This document shows, piece after piece, positions 62,886 through 64,000 of a stretch of DNA of 64,000 nucleotides. Position 1 is the stretch's first letter, and each line of letters starts with the position of its first letter. The translations under genes were made by a program, and so were the position numbers. A model generated the notes under the pieces. The model ran no database searches, was not told the DNA's origin, and saw only the letters and a program-made list of their open reading frames with translations. Source of the DNA: Clostridium aceticum (GTDB taxonomy: Bacteria > Bacillota > Clostridia > Peptostreptococcales > Natronincolaceae); contig NZ_CP009687.1 of NCBI RefSeq assembly GCF_001042715.1, forward strand, positions 3,153,418 through 3,217,417. The letters are read 5' to 3'.

Positions 62886-64000
62886 GATCATTACCTCTAA
62901 TATCATTATTTGTTCTAATCATTTTTTCTCGCCTTCTCATCGCTTTAAAAGGGAATCTTAAGAGAGTGTCTTTCATATCCCCAAGAGCTAATGGTATAAA
63001 AGGCTCAAAATAAGGTTGACCCAAAGATTCTAAAGTCAATAGGTGGGCAAAAGTCATGGCAGTGCATACTACGATTCCAATAATACCAAATAAAGAGGCT
63101 GCTAGTATAAAGCAAAAACGTAAAACCCGTACAGCCAAGGACATGCCATAAGAGGGTATTACATAAGATGCAACAGCAGTAGCTGCAACAATAACAATAA
63201 GCAAATCACTAACAATGCCTGCCTTTACGGCAGCTTCCCCTATAATCAAGCCTGCCACAACACTTATGGCGGTCCCTATATATGTAGGTAAGCGTATTGC
63301 CGCCTCTCTGAGCATCTCTATTGTTACTTCTAAGATTAACACTTCAATAATTGGTGGAAAAGGTACTTTTGCTCTAGATTCTGCTAAGGGTACAAGTAGG
63401 TCCAGTGGTACTGCATGATAATGATAGGTTGTGATTGCAATATATAGGGACGGTAATAAAATAGCAACTACAAGTGCAATAAATCTTAGTAAGCGTAATA
63501 AAGATCCCTGAATCCAAAGCGAACTATAATCATCTATCGCTTGAAAAAACGCAAAGAAATTTACTGGGGCGATTAAAACTACTGGTGTTCCATCTTGAAA
63601 TACAACAATTCTTCCCTCAAGAAGACTAGCCATAGCCTTATCTGGCCTTTCAGTTGCAAGAAACTGAGGGAACAAAGAGTTTGGGTGAGATGCTATGCTC
63701 TGCTCTATGTATCCTATCTGATTTAATCCATCTATTTCTATATTGCTGATTTTATCAAAAAGGCCATCTACTAGCTCAGGATTGGCGATGCCTTCTATAT
63801 ATGCAACTACAACTTTTTGTTTTGTCTGTACACCCAAAGTAACTGTTTTAAACTTTAGTTTGTTGTTTTTTATTTTTCTTCTTATTATAGAAAGATTCAC
63901 TCCAAGGGGTTCAACAAATCCTTCATGAGAACCACGAACATTCTTTTCTGTAATTGGTTCTTCAATACTTCTTTTTTCAATCTCTAAAAGGGAACATGCT
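62869..64000 (-). CDS. gerA: Spore germination protein GerA, 5'-truncated by window edge
   Basis: At least 377 residues of a GerA-family receptor subunit. The frame stays open to the right edge, so the ATG at 63900 is internal, not the start. Seen are the tail of the N-terminal domain (RGSHEGFVEPLGVNLSIIRRKI), then TERPDKAMASLLEGRIVVFQDGTPVVLI, the membrane part SSLWIQGSLLRLLRFIA, and FPPIIEVLILEVTIEMLREAAIRLP. It forms a complex with GerB and GerC in the spore inner membrane and starts germination on nutrient binding. Only the N-terminal ~100 residues are missing. Confidence 0.92.
   Translation of the reverse strand, partial: ACSLLEIEKRSIEEPITEKNVRGSHEGFVEPLGVNLSIIRRKIKNNKLKFKTVTLGVQTKQKVVVAYIEGIANPELVDGLFDKISNIEIDGLNQIGYIEQSIASHPNSLFPQFLATERPDKAMASLLEGRIVVFQDGTPVVLIAPVNFFAFFQAIDDYSSLWIQGSLLRLLRFIALVVAILLPSLYIAITTYHYHAVPLDLLVPLAESRAKVPFPPIIEVLILEVTIEMLREAAIRLPTYIGTAISVVAGLIIGEAAVKAGIVSDLLIVIVAATAVASYVIPSYGMSLAVRVLRFCFILAASLFGIIGIVVCTAMTFAHLLTLESLGQPYFEPFIPLALGDMKDTLLRFPFKAMRRREKMIRTNNDIRGNDHDRKK

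Noticed and set aside
1-64000. CRISPR arrays, tRNA or rRNA genes, prophage
   Set aside because: No regularly spaced repeats, no cloverleaf or rRNA-like segments and no phage structural genes were noticed on reading the window.

Overview
The window is low-GC DNA from an anaerobic, endospore-forming clostridium. Three things point there: a GerABC germinant receptor at the right edge, oxygen-sensitive enzymes (glycyl-radical choline lyase, aldehyde:ferredoxin oxidoreductase, an H-cluster-like Fe-S protein), and strong GGAGG-type ribosome sites. Gene content looks like Alkaliphilus and relatives, but species cannot be fixed from sequence alone. No rRNA, tRNA, CRISPR array, prophage or intact transposase was seen.

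Layout, left to right. 0-4.3 kb: a UgpBAEC-type ABC importer operon (glycerol-3-phosphate or glycerophosphodiester class). 4.4-8.4 kb: a ferritin-like protein, a NifX-like protein with an Mrp-type Fe-S ATPase, and a MATE exporter-CsoR repressor operon with a clear promoter and a C5/G5 palindromic operator. 8.5-10.9 kb: an ABC exporter. 11.3-14.7 kb: a sulfonate/NMT1-type ABC importer joined to a shortened [FeFe]-hydrogenase-like protein, behind a perfect Fur-box-like palindrome. 15-19.4 kb: DinB, then a GcvT-GlyA fusion under a tandem glycine riboswitch. 19.5-25.1 kb: membrane protein, MoaD/ThiS-like protein, tungsten-type AOR, Fe-ADH and a divergent PucR regulator. 25.2-37.3 kb: housekeeping and accessory genes (SelO, DinG-like helicase, DUF3786, PLD-like, membrane MutS-like, MCP) with two copies of a 230-bp MITE.

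37.3-51.4 kb is the centrepiece: a complete glycyl-radical choline microcompartment (cut, GRM1-like) operon transcribed leftward. It encodes a DMT-type transporter, CutC, CutD, seven shell proteins (BMC-H, BMC-T, permuted BMC-H, BMC-P, and a BMC-H with a long tail), EutT-, EutJ-, PduS- and EutQ-like accessory proteins, acylating aldehyde dehydrogenase and PduL. Beside it lie a choline-kinase-like gene, an Fe-ADH (CutO/PduQ role) and a PocR-domain histidine kinase plus AraC-type response regulator, the likely choline-responsive control. Choline would be split to trimethylamine and acetaldehyde. Acetaldehyde would go to ethanol by the ADH, or to acetyl-CoA and acetyl-phosphate by the aldehyde dehydrogenase and PduL.

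56.7-59.6 kb holds two UROD-superfamily methyltransferase-like genes, each followed at once by a tiny acidic ORF (42 and 48 aa) with a shared C-terminal pattern. 60.2-64 kb: a small unknown gene and gerC, gerB and a 5'-truncated gerA.

Most interesting points: the two-fold UROD-plus-small-acidic-protein arrangement; the Fur-controlled H-cluster-like protein with its ABC importer; the CsoR operator on a MATE operon; the shell protein with a SAP/HeH-like tail; the CutC TTG start, which restores reference active-site numbering; and the MITE and hairpin repeat families.
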